Shown in pieces: positions 8,532 to 18,817 of a stretch of DNA of 25,180 nucleotides. Below the pieces are notes generated by a model, which was not told where the DNA came from, searched no databases, and was given only the letters and a program-made list of their open reading frames with translations. The number at the start of each line of letters is the position of its first letter. Within the stretch, counting starts at the first letter, position 1. Source of the DNA: Elysia marginata (lineage: Eukaryota; Mollusca; Gastropoda; Plakobranchidae); the NCBI GenBank assembly GCA_019649035.1, contig BMAT01011802.1, forward strand, positions 43,554 through 68,733. The letters run 5' to 3'. The position numbers and the translations under genes are program-made.

Positions 8532-9585
8532 AAATCACACTGTATTGCCCACCATTAGGAAACCTGCCATCTAAGTGGAAATGAAAGAGACAATGTTTCA
8601 GCGCCATTCCCTGAGTGATCATTATTTTCAGTCCAGCTGGATGTTATATGAGGCATTCCCAAGAGCTGGTCCATGAAACATGGACATCGAGGTGAAAAAA
8701 TTAAATTCGCCCAAAGCACTTTAAATTGTGTCTCTGGTATTGAGAAATTCCCTATCTTTGCTATTATGAAAGAAAAAAGATCAAAGATTTACCCTTGGAA
8801 AGGTAAAAACGTTATTGTTACAGCTCCCTGTGTATTTAGGACATAACGATTCACTCCGATAGAACTTTATAATTCTAAAAGTGTGCATGCTTATAGGATA
8901 TTTGTGGTTGCAGGTGGTAGGCAACCCAGTATTTAAAAACTATAACAGTTTAAATCAGTTTTACTTTTTTTCTTTTTTTAAATGGTAGGGGCAAAATTGT
9001 GTCATGACATGTCATATCTATGTGAACTCAATACTGAAAAATTTAAAGTTTTCATTATTTTCATAGATGTGACAAAGATTCTATTAAAATGTAAAAAAAA
9101 ATTAAAGTTCACACTAGAAACTTGCAAGTATAAGAATTTTCAATTAGTTTCATTTTCTACAATGAAACAATATGTCACTCTTTGGACATAACGGTCACTA
9201 CGAAAGTGTATTATCATTGTATTATAACTAACAACACAAGATTTTTGCAGATTTATTTGTGATACCGTACTTTCATGTTTTAGAGGGTTTAGAAAGACAC
9301 TTTTGAAGATACACAGTCTATTTTAGTATTTATTATCTTTTTATATAATCTAATCATGTATCATATTGAGGACATAACGTTCACTACAAAATTTAACGTA
9401 AAGAAAAAATACACCAATATTTTCATTACTTCTTTCATGATTTTATGCAATCATGGGTCAATTTTCACTTCGGGAGAAATAAAGTAATAATTTGCTGTCT
9501 AGACAAAATTAAAATCATATATAATAACATAAAAAACACCTTTTTGAGAGTAAGACAGAAGGTCATGTTTTCTAAGTTTTCTTTT
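8532..9585. other. Unassigned, with three copies of a GGACATAACG word
   Basis: GGACATAACG occurs at 8839, 9184 and 9370, each followed by a variant of TTCACTAC or GTCACTAC. The spacings (345 and 186) are not regular. The word is too long to recur three times by chance in 540 bases, so it likely marks a dispersed repeat or a decayed element. The open frame at 8982-9191 spans one copy and shows no domain. Confidence 0.5.
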
Positions 9586-9587
9586 AA

Positions 9588-9617
9588 AACTCTAGATCTA
9601 GATGTAGATCTAGAGTT
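9588..9617. repeat. 30-bp palindrome made of AGATCT words
   Basis: The two halves are reverse complements except for one central pair (9601/9604). It is built from TAGATCTAGA words that are scattered throughout the window (for example 3590-3710, 6361-6375, 13493-13508, 22609-22617, 23992-24001). Confidence 0.85.
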
Positions 9618-9689
9618 GTAACTTATATAACGCACAACATTAGCCTCGGTTCCCCTGTTTTATCAACATTTTCATTCAATTTTACACAC

Positions 9690-9733
9690 AACTACTATTT
9701 AATATCTCAGCTTATTTATAGTGGATTTCACTG
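9690..9733. mobile_element. Solo Tigger-like right end
   Basis: The plus strand ends in GTGGATTTCACTG followed by TA (9734-9735). In reverse complement this begins TACAGTGAAATCCAC, closely matching the family D right end at 13037 (TACAGTGGAATCCAC). The rest of the element is not recognisable upstream. Confidence 0.45.
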
Positions 9734-9941
9734 TAGTAGGTCATTATTATAAAAATTGAAATATTCAGTACCTACTGCAAAAGTAACATACAGTATCTGC
9801 CTTATTAAGGGTTTCTTTGTCTGTTACATAGTAAAAAAGAATATCGCATTTTCTCAGCTTTTTTTTCACCAGTCGCTTACATCCCTGCCACGTGCAGTAA
9901 CTGGCTCATGCATCTTGTCACTCTATCCAATGAAGAAAATG

Positions 9942-9980
9942 TGACGTACGTCGTACGTCATGTATGGCACGAAGGAGTTA
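9942..9980. mobile_element. Possible piggyBac-type terminus with TTAA
   Basis: A perfect 19-bp palindrome, TGACGTACGTCGTACGTCA (9942-9960), is followed by TGTATGGCACGAAGGAG and TTAA. Read inward from the TTAA in reverse complement, this gives CTCCTTCGTGCCATACATG and then the palindrome. A short terminal sequence beside TTAA with an ACGT-rich inner palindrome is the layout of many piggyBac-like non-autonomous elements. No matching opposite end was found. Each half of the palindrome also contains TGACGT, the core of a CREB/ATF half-site, so a regulatory reading is an alternative. Confidence 0.4.
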
Positions 9981-10214
9981 AGGAAAAAACATTCACATAT
10001 ATATATTAAACCCAGTTTTGAAGACAAAGAGAGTTACATGAGTTTTTTGGTTTTGAGAAACTGCCAAAATCTTCTCCCCATTCAAATTATCTCAACCTGC
10101 TCACAATACTGTGGAAACCTGGCTGAACGGTGATGATTTCAAAGCAAAACCCCTGTTTTTACTAGATCCCTGTAAATGAAAATATCCATCCCTCAAGTTT
10201 TAACCAAGTTGAAT

Positions 10215-10463
10215 TACTGGTAACTCTGCTTAAGTCAAAATTGCTGTAGTCAATTTTCATTTAACTACATGTAAGTTATTTCTCTTTTTTTTTGTGTGTC
10301 CCTTTCGGACAATTGTGCAGTCCTGTTTGGATATTTTAAATGCTATGAGGACAAAATATAGTTTTAAATTATTCAAAATCCAATTCGAATACAGGCAACT
10401 CTGCATAAGATGATCTTCCGGGGACATAGCCAATAACATTGACTTAGGTGAAAAATCGAATTA
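10215..10463. repeat. Direct repeat of a TACWGGYAACTCTGC word
   Basis: TACTGGTAACTCTGCTTAAG starts at 10215 and TACAGGCAACTCTGCATAAG at 10390, 175 bases apart in the same orientation. They look like left ends of another TA-targeting family. The second runs into ATCGAAT at 10455, immediately before the TA where the family C element inserted, so the family C element may be nested in it. Confidence 0.5.
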
Positions 10464-10974
10464 CAGTGCGCACCACTTATAATCGACATCGCTCATTTCG
10501 ATATCTCTCTTTTATCGACATGCTATACTAAGTCCGCATTTTTTTGCTTTATACGGGTAGTTAAATCATCAATAAATGTCTATCTCTATATCGACACTCT
10601 GTTCCCTCTCACATCTCTTATAATATCGACACGTCGTTGTCTTAAAACGGTCATATAATTACAAAAAACACGCTGGTTTCCCCAGCTAAATAACCGAACA
10701 CCTACCCCCCTTTGCCTCAGATTAGTTAGAAGTGTAAACTGCTAGTGTTACGGGCAAGTAGATCTAGCCTGTGGACTATTATGATGCGCCGGTACATCGT
10801 ATAAGATCTGTACCTGTGTAGTGGTATGACAAAGTGAGTGAGAAAAGTTCCTTTGTTGGCCACGCGCTGTGTCTGCCCCATCGACTGATGCTTTATACAT
10901 GTTTGTTTTATATCGACGTTGTCTTATATCGACATACATTTTATGGAAAATGTCGATATATCAGGTGTGCACTG
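10464..10974. mobile_element. Non-autonomous Tigger-like element, family C (511 bp)
   Basis: TA flanks lie at 10462-10463 and 10975-10976. The left end reads TACAGTGCGCACCACTTATA and then ATCGACAT; the right end in reverse complement reads TACAGTGCACACCTGATATA and then TCGACAT. Words of the type TATCGACA or TCGATAT recur inside both ends (10484, 10498, 10514, 10591, 10626, 10911, 10926, 10951). This mirrors the GCGATAT-type subterminal repeats known from Tigger elements. The interior open frames (10748-10939 minus, 10834-11025 plus) overlap the terminus and are not transposase. It is well preserved compared with most copies here. Confidence 0.8.
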
Positions 10975-10976
10975 TA

Positions 10977-11525
10977 TATCATGCATTGCAAATCCTTAAA
11001 AATCCCATGGCACACACATGACTAAAGCAAAATTACAATTTAATTGGAAATTGTAATTTATTCAATATTGTTGATATTGTTTTTGCTCCTACATTCAGTT
11101 TGATTTTTTTTAATAGGCCTTTTCAATTAAAAATATATATGAAAACAAAAATGATGCTTCCCTGCTCGTTTCCAATATACATGTAATATCAACTTTCCTG
11201 ACTAGCTTTAAACATGAACTGTCTCAGCTGTGGTTCGGTATATTTGTAACTGCATTGTTTATTGTGATTCATCATTAGTTAAATCTAGCGCAGCTTATTG
11301 GCTATTGTGAGCGTGATGAAGAGTAGGCTAAACTATGAGTTGTTCAATCAGGTTCCACCAGGCAATGGCGGGCATCTTTTCATAACAGTACGCAATTTTT
11401 AAATTACACACCTTTTCCCCTTTTTTGCAATTGCATTCACATTTGCTTGCTAGCAGTAGCAGCCAACAATTAGCATTAGACGCATCGCTCACATACTCTT
11501 AGTGTTGTGGCCAGTTATCTTTGTC
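10977..11525. other. Unassigned; one short inverted repeat
   Basis: A perfect 12-bp inverted repeat (11030-11041 with 11048-11059, 6-base spacer) is present. The stretch 11280-11525 is less AT-rich than its surroundings and not obviously repetitive within the window, but no exon is recognised. Confidence 0.45.
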
Positions 11526-11666
11526 ATGAAGAAGAGCGAGGGGATGAGGAGGAGGATGGACTGGCTCTGGGTTTGTTTTGCGATACTGACAGCATTACTA
11601 TTACTTAGGATAGTAGGGCTGGTCTCACTCTTAGCACTGTTTAATTTCTGCCATAGATTATGCTAA
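11526..11666 (+). CDS. Candidate small ORF, 46 residues, hydrophobic
   Basis: ATG at 11526 opens a frame of 46 codons ending in TAA (11664-11666). The first 11 residues are basic (MKKSEGMRRRM). Residues 12-41 are a hydrophobic run (WLWVCFAILTALLLL, then VGLVSLLALF), followed by a short FCHRLC tail. This is the layout of a single-pass micropeptide or of a signal-anchor first exon. No Kozak context, promoter or poly-A signal was recognised, and no donor is obvious. Hydrophobic frames of this length arise by chance, so it is recorded as a candidate only. Confidence 0.18.
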   Translation: MKKSEGMRRRMDWLWVCFAILTALLLLRIVGLVSLLALFNFCHRLC

Positions 11667-12506
11667 AATTGCTATTGATTGCCCTCTGACACATTGTGTA
11701 AGCTAGGTCTGCAACGTTAGCTGATTTACTAATTCAAGATTGACTTGTGAGGAAGTGCTTATATTTTTCATTATAACAAAATAATTATAAGAAGGGAAGG
11801 GGCCTTAAATTAAAAACACAACTTCGTTAAAAATCGAGGTAAAATTATCGATACAGGTATTTAGACTTATGACTTTGTTTTATAAAGGAAGAATAGAATT
11901 GGTCATAGGCCTAGCCATGCATATCATAATTAAATACATTACATTTACAGTACACTGTATTGATAAACTTTTTTTTGCCTTTTTGAATTCTGTAATTTAA
12001 AGCTTTCTACATGCACATTGTATCTGTAATTTTATGACTAGATCTCAAGACTCAGGGCTCATCACACAAGTACTGTCATTTGAAATTGTTTTCATAAAAT
12101 GCTAAATAACCAAGATTATTGTTGAAATTTAAAGTTAAATTCAATTTTCTCCACCTCAAACATTAACTCCAAAGCTTTAAAAAGCAGGTTTAAAACTTTA
12201 ACGTTCACAAAAAAGATTCTTAAGGGCTTGGTTCATCTTGTCTAACACTATTTTACATTATATTATATATATACACTCTAAGAGAGAGTGAAATTGCAAA
12301 GAAGCAAGAACAAAACATTAAACTCCAAGTTATAATGTGTGCATTTACAACAAAAAGCCCTATGTCGTCACAAATTTTGTATACTGATTTGAGATGAAGG
12401 TCAGCAACGATTCAAAGTAAAAATGAGTGTATTGAGCACAAGTCCTTGCAGTTAACTAAATCAAGTTGCAAGATTACAAAAAAATGTTGAAGTCCATATT
12501 ATATTA
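11667..12506. other. Unassigned AT-rich sequence
   Basis: No gene, tRNA, SINE or transposon end is recognised. An imperfect (TA)n stretch (12258-12273) is followed by a small hairpin, CACTCT-AAGAG-AGAGTG. Confidence 0.5.
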
Positions 12507-12508
12507 TA

Positions 12509-13037
12509 CATTGTATTCAAACCTGGACAATTTGAATATTTGTTTTATTTAAACTGATACACGCATGTATTATTTTTCTTTTGCGATGCATACTGCTAAC
12601 GCAATATTAATTTTTTCCCCAAAAGATTCAAAGAATTTTAAGAGAACTGTACAATTTTAATCACAGATGCAAAAGAACACATCATCAAACTAAAAGTTGT
12701 TATATTTAGTCATGTCCAGATACAGTGGAAGTAAAAGCTTTTAGTTTTATAATATGATTTATGTAATAATGATATGTAAATTATAATTATAAATGTTAAT
12801 ACGGTACGTAAAATACAAAAACAAAGTGGAGAAAAAGGGAGGTCAACAACACTACCTGTATTTCAGTGGAATCTTGATAAAGTACAATGAATAATCACCT
12901 TGGGACTGCAAAAATGTGTTGAATTTAAGCAAGAGTTCACTTTAACCATTAGAAAAATATAAAGAAATACAAAATGGGACTGCAAAGCGGTGTTAACTTC
13001 AAGCAAGACTTGACATTAACTTAAGTGGATTCCACTG
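12509..13037. mobile_element. Non-autonomous Tigger-like element, family D (529 bp)
   Basis: TA flanks lie at 12507-12508 and 13038-13039. The left end is CATTGTATTCAAACCTGGAC; the right end in reverse complement is CAGTGGAATCCACTTAAGTT. The two match at about the first dozen positions only. The left end recurs at 15991 and 20862, and the right end recurs inverted at 22136, so the boundaries are supported by several copies. Near the right end a roughly 74-bp segment is tandemly duplicated (12901-12946 and 12975-13020, both beginning GGGACTGCAAA). No coding capacity. Confidence 0.65.
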
Positions 13038-13205
13038 TATTACAATTTTATAATTTATTTACATAAGTACCTTATTACTTTACTTGTTTTGCTGTTTTGT
13101 TAAGTCTTGAACTTTCTCTTTTATTGTTTTAATTAGTTTAATGCACTGTATACATGCGCTTTACGAGCTTGATAAACAAAATTTTCTGCATGTTTACACA
13201 AATTC

Positions 13206-13494
13206 AATTTCAAGATCCGGGAGCCTAGATAGCTCAGTTGGTAGTGGCTTCGCTCCGTGGCCAAGAGGTCGCGGGTTCGAAACACAGCCGAGCACAGTCC
13301 GGGCCCCTACTGGTTGGGTCGGTGTCAGTACAAGTATAATGTGACCGGCTGAGGCTAAGTCATGGTATCCCCGCTAGTCTCTGGGTGGCAGCCCGTAAAT
13401 TGTCATTGGGACCCAAGCCCTGAGAGCACCTTTGAAGTGGAATTGGGCTTGTAAAAATACCCTTAAATTAAAAAAAAAAAAAATTTCAAGATCC
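13206..13494 (+). mobile_element. tRNA-derived SINE with perfect 13-bp target duplication
   Basis: The body runs 13219-13481. It begins with a tRNA-like head containing an A box (TAGCTCAGTTGG, 13231-13242) and a B box (GGGTTCGAAAC, 13272-13282), followed by a tRNA-unrelated body (AAGCCCTGAGAGCACC and GAATTGGGCTTGTAAAAATA) and an A-tail of about 13. The same 13 bases, AATTTCAAGATCC, lie at 13206-13218 and 13482-13494 as a target site duplication. Both promoter boxes are intact and the duplication is perfect, so the insertion is relatively young. RNA polymerase III transcription and LINE-dependent mobility follow from the family; the partner LINE is unknown. The open frame at 13141-13344 overlapping it is not a gene. 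Confidence 0.93.
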
Positions 13495-14137
13495 AGATCT
13501 AGATCTAGTTTCTCCAAGTTCATCCTTACAAAAAGCTAGAATTAGAACTATTTTCTTCAGGTCTTCTTCAAAATTTAGATTAGGTCAGGATAAACCCTCT
13601 CTCTACCTATGGACGTTTGCAATTTTTCTTAACACAGAGCGGAAATTTTTTCTAGCAGTGAAGGGTATAATAAATTCGTTTTCGAAAAAAAACCCATTTT
13701 TTTCCTTTTTTTTAACTTCGGTTTTTGTACAATGTATCTTTTTTAAGTTCAAATCAATGTGGCAGTCAGAATGTCAATAAAACAGAGAAGGTTGGAGGAA
13801 AAGTTGAAAAAAAAGGAAATGTTAAATAAGGTCAAAGAGGAAATAATTCTGCCAAGTGTCATGGCAAAACACATCAAATATAATTATGTTCAATTGTCTG
13901 TTATGAGTTGAGTGGTCCACAATGCGGGATACTATAGAGTTCAGAGAAGACAACCAGTTTTTCTAGTTCAGGCCAGATCTATAGCCAGTGAGCGTATTCA
14001 CTAGGCGAGACCAGGAGTGACTGTGAAGACTCAGGGCGATCACAGAGAGAATAATTTCTGAGGCCGTTCGCTTACGGCCGCGTATGTTGGTTGTTTTGAA
14101 TTTTAACGTCTCTTTTCAACTACAAGGTTATATCTGA
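13495..14137. other. Unassigned; becoming CpG-richer
   Basis: No gene is recognised. An AGATCT cluster opens the stretch. From about 13980 the sequence has more CpG than the window average (for example CGGCCGCG at 14076-14083). Confidence 0.45.
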
Positions 14138-14388
14138 GACGGCGCTTGGGACAATTGAAAGCGTGCTGCCACACTGAGATGTAAGAAGCACTTGCATACA
14201 CCACACCCAGTCACATTATCCTGACACCGGGCCGACCAGACTTAGCACTAAATCCACAATGCCAGACACCAGGCGGATTAGCTGCTAATAATACCAATTT
14301 TAAAGTCCTTGGTTTGACTCGGACGGGGATCGAACCCAGACCTCCCGATCTCTGAGCAAGTGTCTTACCGCCAGGCCACAGAGCCAGT
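14138..14388 (-). mobile_element. tRNA-derived SINE, second family, copy 1
   Basis: On the minus strand the head reads CTCTGTGGCCTGGCGGTAAG (A box region), with a B box GGTTCGATCCCC near 14324-14337. A body follows that is conserved with the copy at 18818-19066 (GTGTCAGGATAATGTGACTG, GCAGCACGCTTTCAATTGTC). The two copies agree at most positions, close to nine in ten by eye, over the whole 250 bases. There is no A-tail; both copies end at the same word, GCGCCGTC, which defines the 3' end. No clear target duplication is seen. Confidence 0.88.
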
Positions 14389-14930
14389 TTACACAGTTAC
14401 GGCCGTGTAAGCGCGCTGCCCGAGGCAATGAAATTTGAAAAAAAAACTGTTAATTTTGTTATGAAAACCGTTGCAGCACATATAAACAAAGCTATACTTC
14501 TGCGCGCGGCAGCGAGGAGTGGTGCCTTCGCTTTTTTTTAGAATCCAAACTACATGTACATTCTAATTTTTCCAAGGCTGTCCGGCGTGTTCTCCGCCGA
14601 TTACGACCTAATTGAACACGTGCTCGTTTAAAGGACGGTATTTCATTTCAGTTTCTGTTTTGACTTCGCAAGTTGATTGCTTTTGCAACATGAACATTGA
14701 CAAGCTGATTTCATCCGTTTTCATAAGAGCTCCTATTTGAGACAAAACGCGACAAACTTCATGCTAACAGAAATGTAGTAGGCGTATTTGACAGTTTGTA
14801 AATTGTAGAATATTGTTACTCATTTTATTCCATGTAAGCTTGTTCCGTTCATTTTATGGTTTCAATTCACATGCTTCATAGTGATGGGTCTAATAATAAC
14901 TACATTCTTGACGTTTTAATACACCTTTTA
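14389..14930. other. CpG-richer unassigned region
   Basis: CpG-bearing words (GCGCGCTGCCCGAGG, CTGCGCGCGGCAGCGAGG, CCGGCGTGTTCTCCGCCG) and an E-box in GAACACGTGCTCG are concentrated between about 14400 and 14630, in a window otherwise poor in CpG. No ORF is recognised. It could be a regulatory or promoter region, or a relic of an unrecognised repeat. Confidence 0.35.
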
Positions 14931-14933
14931 TAA

Positions 14934-15041
14934 TGATGATGATTATGAAGATAATGATGATGATAATGAAGATAATGATGATGCTGATGATGATGATGGT
15001 GATGTTGTTGATGATGATGATGATGATGACGAAGACGATTG
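14934..15041. repeat. (GAT)n imperfect microsatellite
   Basis: An imperfect trinucleotide array, mainly GAT with AAT, GAA and GCT variants. In one plus-strand frame it would encode an Asp/Glu-rich run ending in a stop just after the array. There is no start and no flanking protein-like sequence, so it is treated as a microsatellite. Confidence 0.9.
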
Positions 15042-15988
15042 TTAATTGTTTTTTTTTCCCGCAAAATCACCTGGATGAGGTAAACGTTTTTTAGAACATT
15101 AATATAATTATGTGTATCTTTCTCTTTTCAGTGAACTTTTTGCACCAAATGCATCACTTCTTTTTTACGCAATAATGACATAAATGGCTAACAGAATCAT
15201 CAAAATTTTCGGAAAAATCAGATATGTCGATTCTAGCTTTAGCGTTCGCGCTACGCTAGCCACTTTTTATCCCCTTAAGCGTGCAAACAACAAACCCAAA
15301 TAAAAATATTTATAACCTCATAAGTAATTTCATGAGCTTATCCGGTCGACCCGTCGGCTAACTGATGTATTGTGGATATAACTAAATTTCGCTTCACAGG
15401 TGCACGTGACTCTTGGTCTGAACTGTCCGGTCGGAGTGATTGTGTGAATGGCCCTTTAAAGGTGAAACCTGGTCGGGATTGTGAGTGAACAGGATCCTAC
15501 TGGTCAGCTGGGAAAACAAACTGCGAAACCAAAGAGTAACACGGTTGGAAAACTTAAGGCCAGAAACATATTTGTGATAACATGATGAAAACGGACAACT
15601 TCATATCTAACACTATGACCATATAAAGCAAATGGTTCGGACGATACCAATGAAAAGTAGACATCTGAAAAATTAATAATTGAAAAAAAAACTGTAAAAG
15701 AAAATCCCCATTCCAAAAAGTTCTTCTAACATTAGCTTTGATCCTAATTAAAATTTTAAATAAGATTCACATATTGTTGAGGTATAATTTTTATATTAAT
15801 TTTTGCAAGAGTGCTCCTTGTTTAAGTTTGTATAAGAATACAGCAAATAATTAGTGTATGACTTTTATTATTTTTGCCACTGTTTAAGTTCTGTGTGTAA
15901 TTTGTTTTGTATGATTTTAGCATGGCAGCGACACACATGCGAGACGTCCATGACAGTGTCCATAAAATGGCAGTCAAAATAAATAGCC
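15042..15988. other. Unassigned sequence
   Basis: No gene is recognised. The CpG-containing stretch 15233-15480 (AGCGTTCGCGCTACGCTAGC, CTTATCCGGTCGACCCGTCG, TGTCCGGTCGGAGTG) is locally GC-richer and not repeated elsewhere in the window. The minus-strand frame at 15504-15716 is hydrophobic but unremarkable. Confidence 0.4.
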
Positions 15989-16200
15989 TATACTGCATTC
16001 AAACCTGATTAATTCCGATATTTGCTTAATTTAAACTACATTCACTAATTCAGATTACACGTTTTCCCTTTATTCTATAATATTAATTTATACTGGTACT
16101 CAGTGAAAGTTCAAAGTTGAATTTTGTTCCCAAAAGATTAGAAATACATATCTAAGAAAATTACAGTTTTGACAAAAACTGCAAAATTACACAGCATTTT
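15989..16200. mobile_element. Family D left-end fragment, copy 2
   Basis: ACTGCATTCAAACCTGATTA followed by TATTTGCTTAATTTAAACTA aligns with the left end at 12509, and CCCAAAAGATTAGAAATAC continues the match. The fragment ends where the LINE at 16225 begins. The right half is absent. Confidence 0.6.
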
Positions 16201-17050
16201 AAAACTAAAATAAAAGCTGCTATCCCTCTTGGAGATCGTTACCTTGCCGTGGTTGAGGGCTTGCGTGTCTCGATAACCTTGATAGCTATGCCAGTCGGAA
16301 CTTGTCCTTGATAGAGTCACTCATGCCGGACAGGTTGAAGGGCAGAGGCCTGACAAAAAGTGATTCTTATCCTAATTCCGCATTGTAACTACATGTAGTA
16401 ATAAAAAAATGGGCTTTAGCTCCCGAAATGGGTCACCTTCAGGCTGGAGGTGTTGAAAGGCTAACAACTTCTCACGTAAAACAAAAACTAATTATGTTAC
16501 AGGAACACAAGGAAGTAAAAATCAGTTAGGCCTACTCTTGGGAGATGATGGAACCTCTTCGAAAGAAGACCATAACTATATCGTTTAGCAGCAGGAACAG
16601 ATGGGAAGCCAATCTCCCCACCCTTTGACAAGTCTCTGCGGATGGGCTTGTGGAACGTGAGAACTATGTATGAGGCTGGAAAAACTGCACAGGTTGTGAA
16701 GGAGATGCTCCGATACCGCCTCCATAATTATATTAGGTATAAACGAAACTCACTGGAATAAATCTGGACAGAAGACACTAAGCACAGGAGAACTGTAAAT
16801 TTTTTCGGATAATGATGAAGAAGTGCCACACAGGGAATGAGTACGAATTATATTGGACAAGTCAACACAAAAAAAAAACAAACCATTAAGATGGTGGGAA
16901 GCGCACAGACCAAGATGTGTTCTGGCATACTTTACAACCAAGAACAGGATAATAAATATGAACATTTTACAAGTGTATGCGCCGAACAATGAGGCTACAG
17001 ATGAAGATAAAGGTGCATTTTATGACAGACTGCAATGTGTGGTTGACAAG

Positions 17051-17054
<4 letters not shown>

Positions 17055-17084
<30 letters not shown>
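17055..17084. repeat. Poly-A run of 30 inside the LINE endonuclease
   Basis: Thirty consecutive A residues separate VVDKL from the DVNIF and GDLNAKVG blocks of the endonuclease. The parent protein plausibly had a few lysine codons here, so the run is best explained as slippage after inactivation. An A-tail left by a lost insertion is a less likely alternative. Confidence 0.85.
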
Positions 17085-17086
<2 letters not shown>

Positions 17087-18817
17087 TGTGAACATTTTTT
17101 ATGGGGGATCTCAATGCAAAGGTTGGAGTTGACAACAGAACGAATGAAGAGGTTATGGGCCTGCATGGATCAGGGGAGGCAAACGACAATGGGAGATTTT
17201 ATTTCTCTGTGCTTTTTCAACCAATTGGTCATTAGCGTGAGTCTTTTCACACAAACGCATTCACAAGGCAACATGGATATCACCTGAAAGACGGAAAATC
17301 AAATAGACCATTTGGTGTTATCTCTAATCTAAAAAAAAATTCAGAAGGCCCTTGGAAGAGAGGAACAGACGCAGGAACAGACAGCGACCTGGTACTAGCA
17401 ATGCTGAGACTTGTCTGAAGAGACATGTAAATGTCAACTACGGGAAATGCCTAAAATTTCAATTACATCTTTTACAATTATATATAAACAAGAGGAAAGA
17501 ATTTCAGGTAAAACTAAAAACAAAATTCAGTTACTCTCGGAAATTAAACAGGATTAAGGAAAAGCACGGCATCAACCTGTAGCTCTGTTCTTGGACCCAC
17601 GATGAAAATATATAAAGATTGGATAACACAGGAATCATTGGACAACATTCAGGAAGGTAGAGAAATAAAAGGCGAACTTAACAGGTGTAGTACATGGACA
17701 GAAAAGAAAGAAACACAAGAAAACCATTCAATAGCTCACCTAGAGGTCAATCAGTCCATCAAGAGAGATAAGAATAGATTCTTAGAGGGACAGAGACAGC
17801 TGAGCAAGCAGGTGCAAGTGGAAACAGGACTGGGGCACCAGATAACAAAGGCGCCCCCAGGAAAGCAAAGCAAACCAGCAACACCAGTCAAGGACCAAAA
17901 ATTCTATTTTCACACAAGGAGGACAGCAGGCAAGATGGGAGGAACATTTTGAACAATTTCTGAACCGACCACACCAGAAAACTATCTGCCTATAAATCCA
18001 GAGCCGCCATCGCAATACTAAGAGGAAATAGCCAAGGCAATAAAAGCCTTGAAATCTAATAAAGCAACCTATCCAGAACTCATCCCAAAATAGGCACTAA
18101 AAGCAGATATTCCTAAAACAGTTGATATCCTCCATGGTCTCTTTGCAAATGTTTGGGAACAAGAGGAAGTACCTTATGACCGGAATTGGAAAGAACGACA
18201 TTAATTTGATTAAATTGCCGAAGAAAAGAGACCTCAGCAACTGCAACAATTATAGAGGTATCACACTACTATCGGTACCAGGGAAAGCCTATCACAGAAT
18301 CATCCCTGAAACGAATGAAGCATGCAGTAGATGGAAAACTAAGAGACAACCAAGCAGTATTCAGAAAAAAAAATTGGTCTTGTGTGGACTAGAATGATAG
18401 CAAACTTGCTTATTATTTAAGAACAGTCAACTGAATGGAACTCTCCTATTTTGATCAACTTTATCGACTATGAAAAACCTTTTGAGGGTTTGGATAGAGA
18501 GACTTTGTGGAAATTTATGAGACGCTATGGTATCGCAGAAAAAAATGAGTCAAGATTGTAAAATCTACATACGACAGTTCATACTGCAGGATCTTTGACC
18601 AGGGTCAGCTATTGGAAAGTTTTAAAATTCAGACTGGAGTACGCCAAGGATGCCTTCTGTCACCCTTTCTCTTTGTTTTGGCTATTGATTAGATTATGAA
18701 GGAGTCTTCAAGAGGTAAACGAAATAACATTCAGTGAAATTTATTACAGTGGTTAGATGACTTAGATTTTGCGGATGACCTGGCCTTGCTTTCACGTACT
18801 AAAGGTCAGATGCAAAT

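Noticed and set aside
13219-13292. Functional tRNA gene
   Set aside because: The A and B boxes are present, but the cloverleaf is degenerate and it is followed by a SINE body, an A-tail and target duplications.
14320-14388. Functional tRNA gene on the minus strand
   Set aside because: The same sequence plus a shared 180-bp body occurs at 18818-19066, so it is a SINE head; the acceptor and anticodon stems do not pair properly.
14918-15046. Asp/Glu-rich frame as an acidic protein exon
   Set aside because: It is a translation of the (GAT)n array, lacks a start or acceptor and stops directly after the repeat.
16138-16320. Minus-strand open frame over the LINE leader
   Set aside because: It is antisense to the conserved 5' leader of the LINE.
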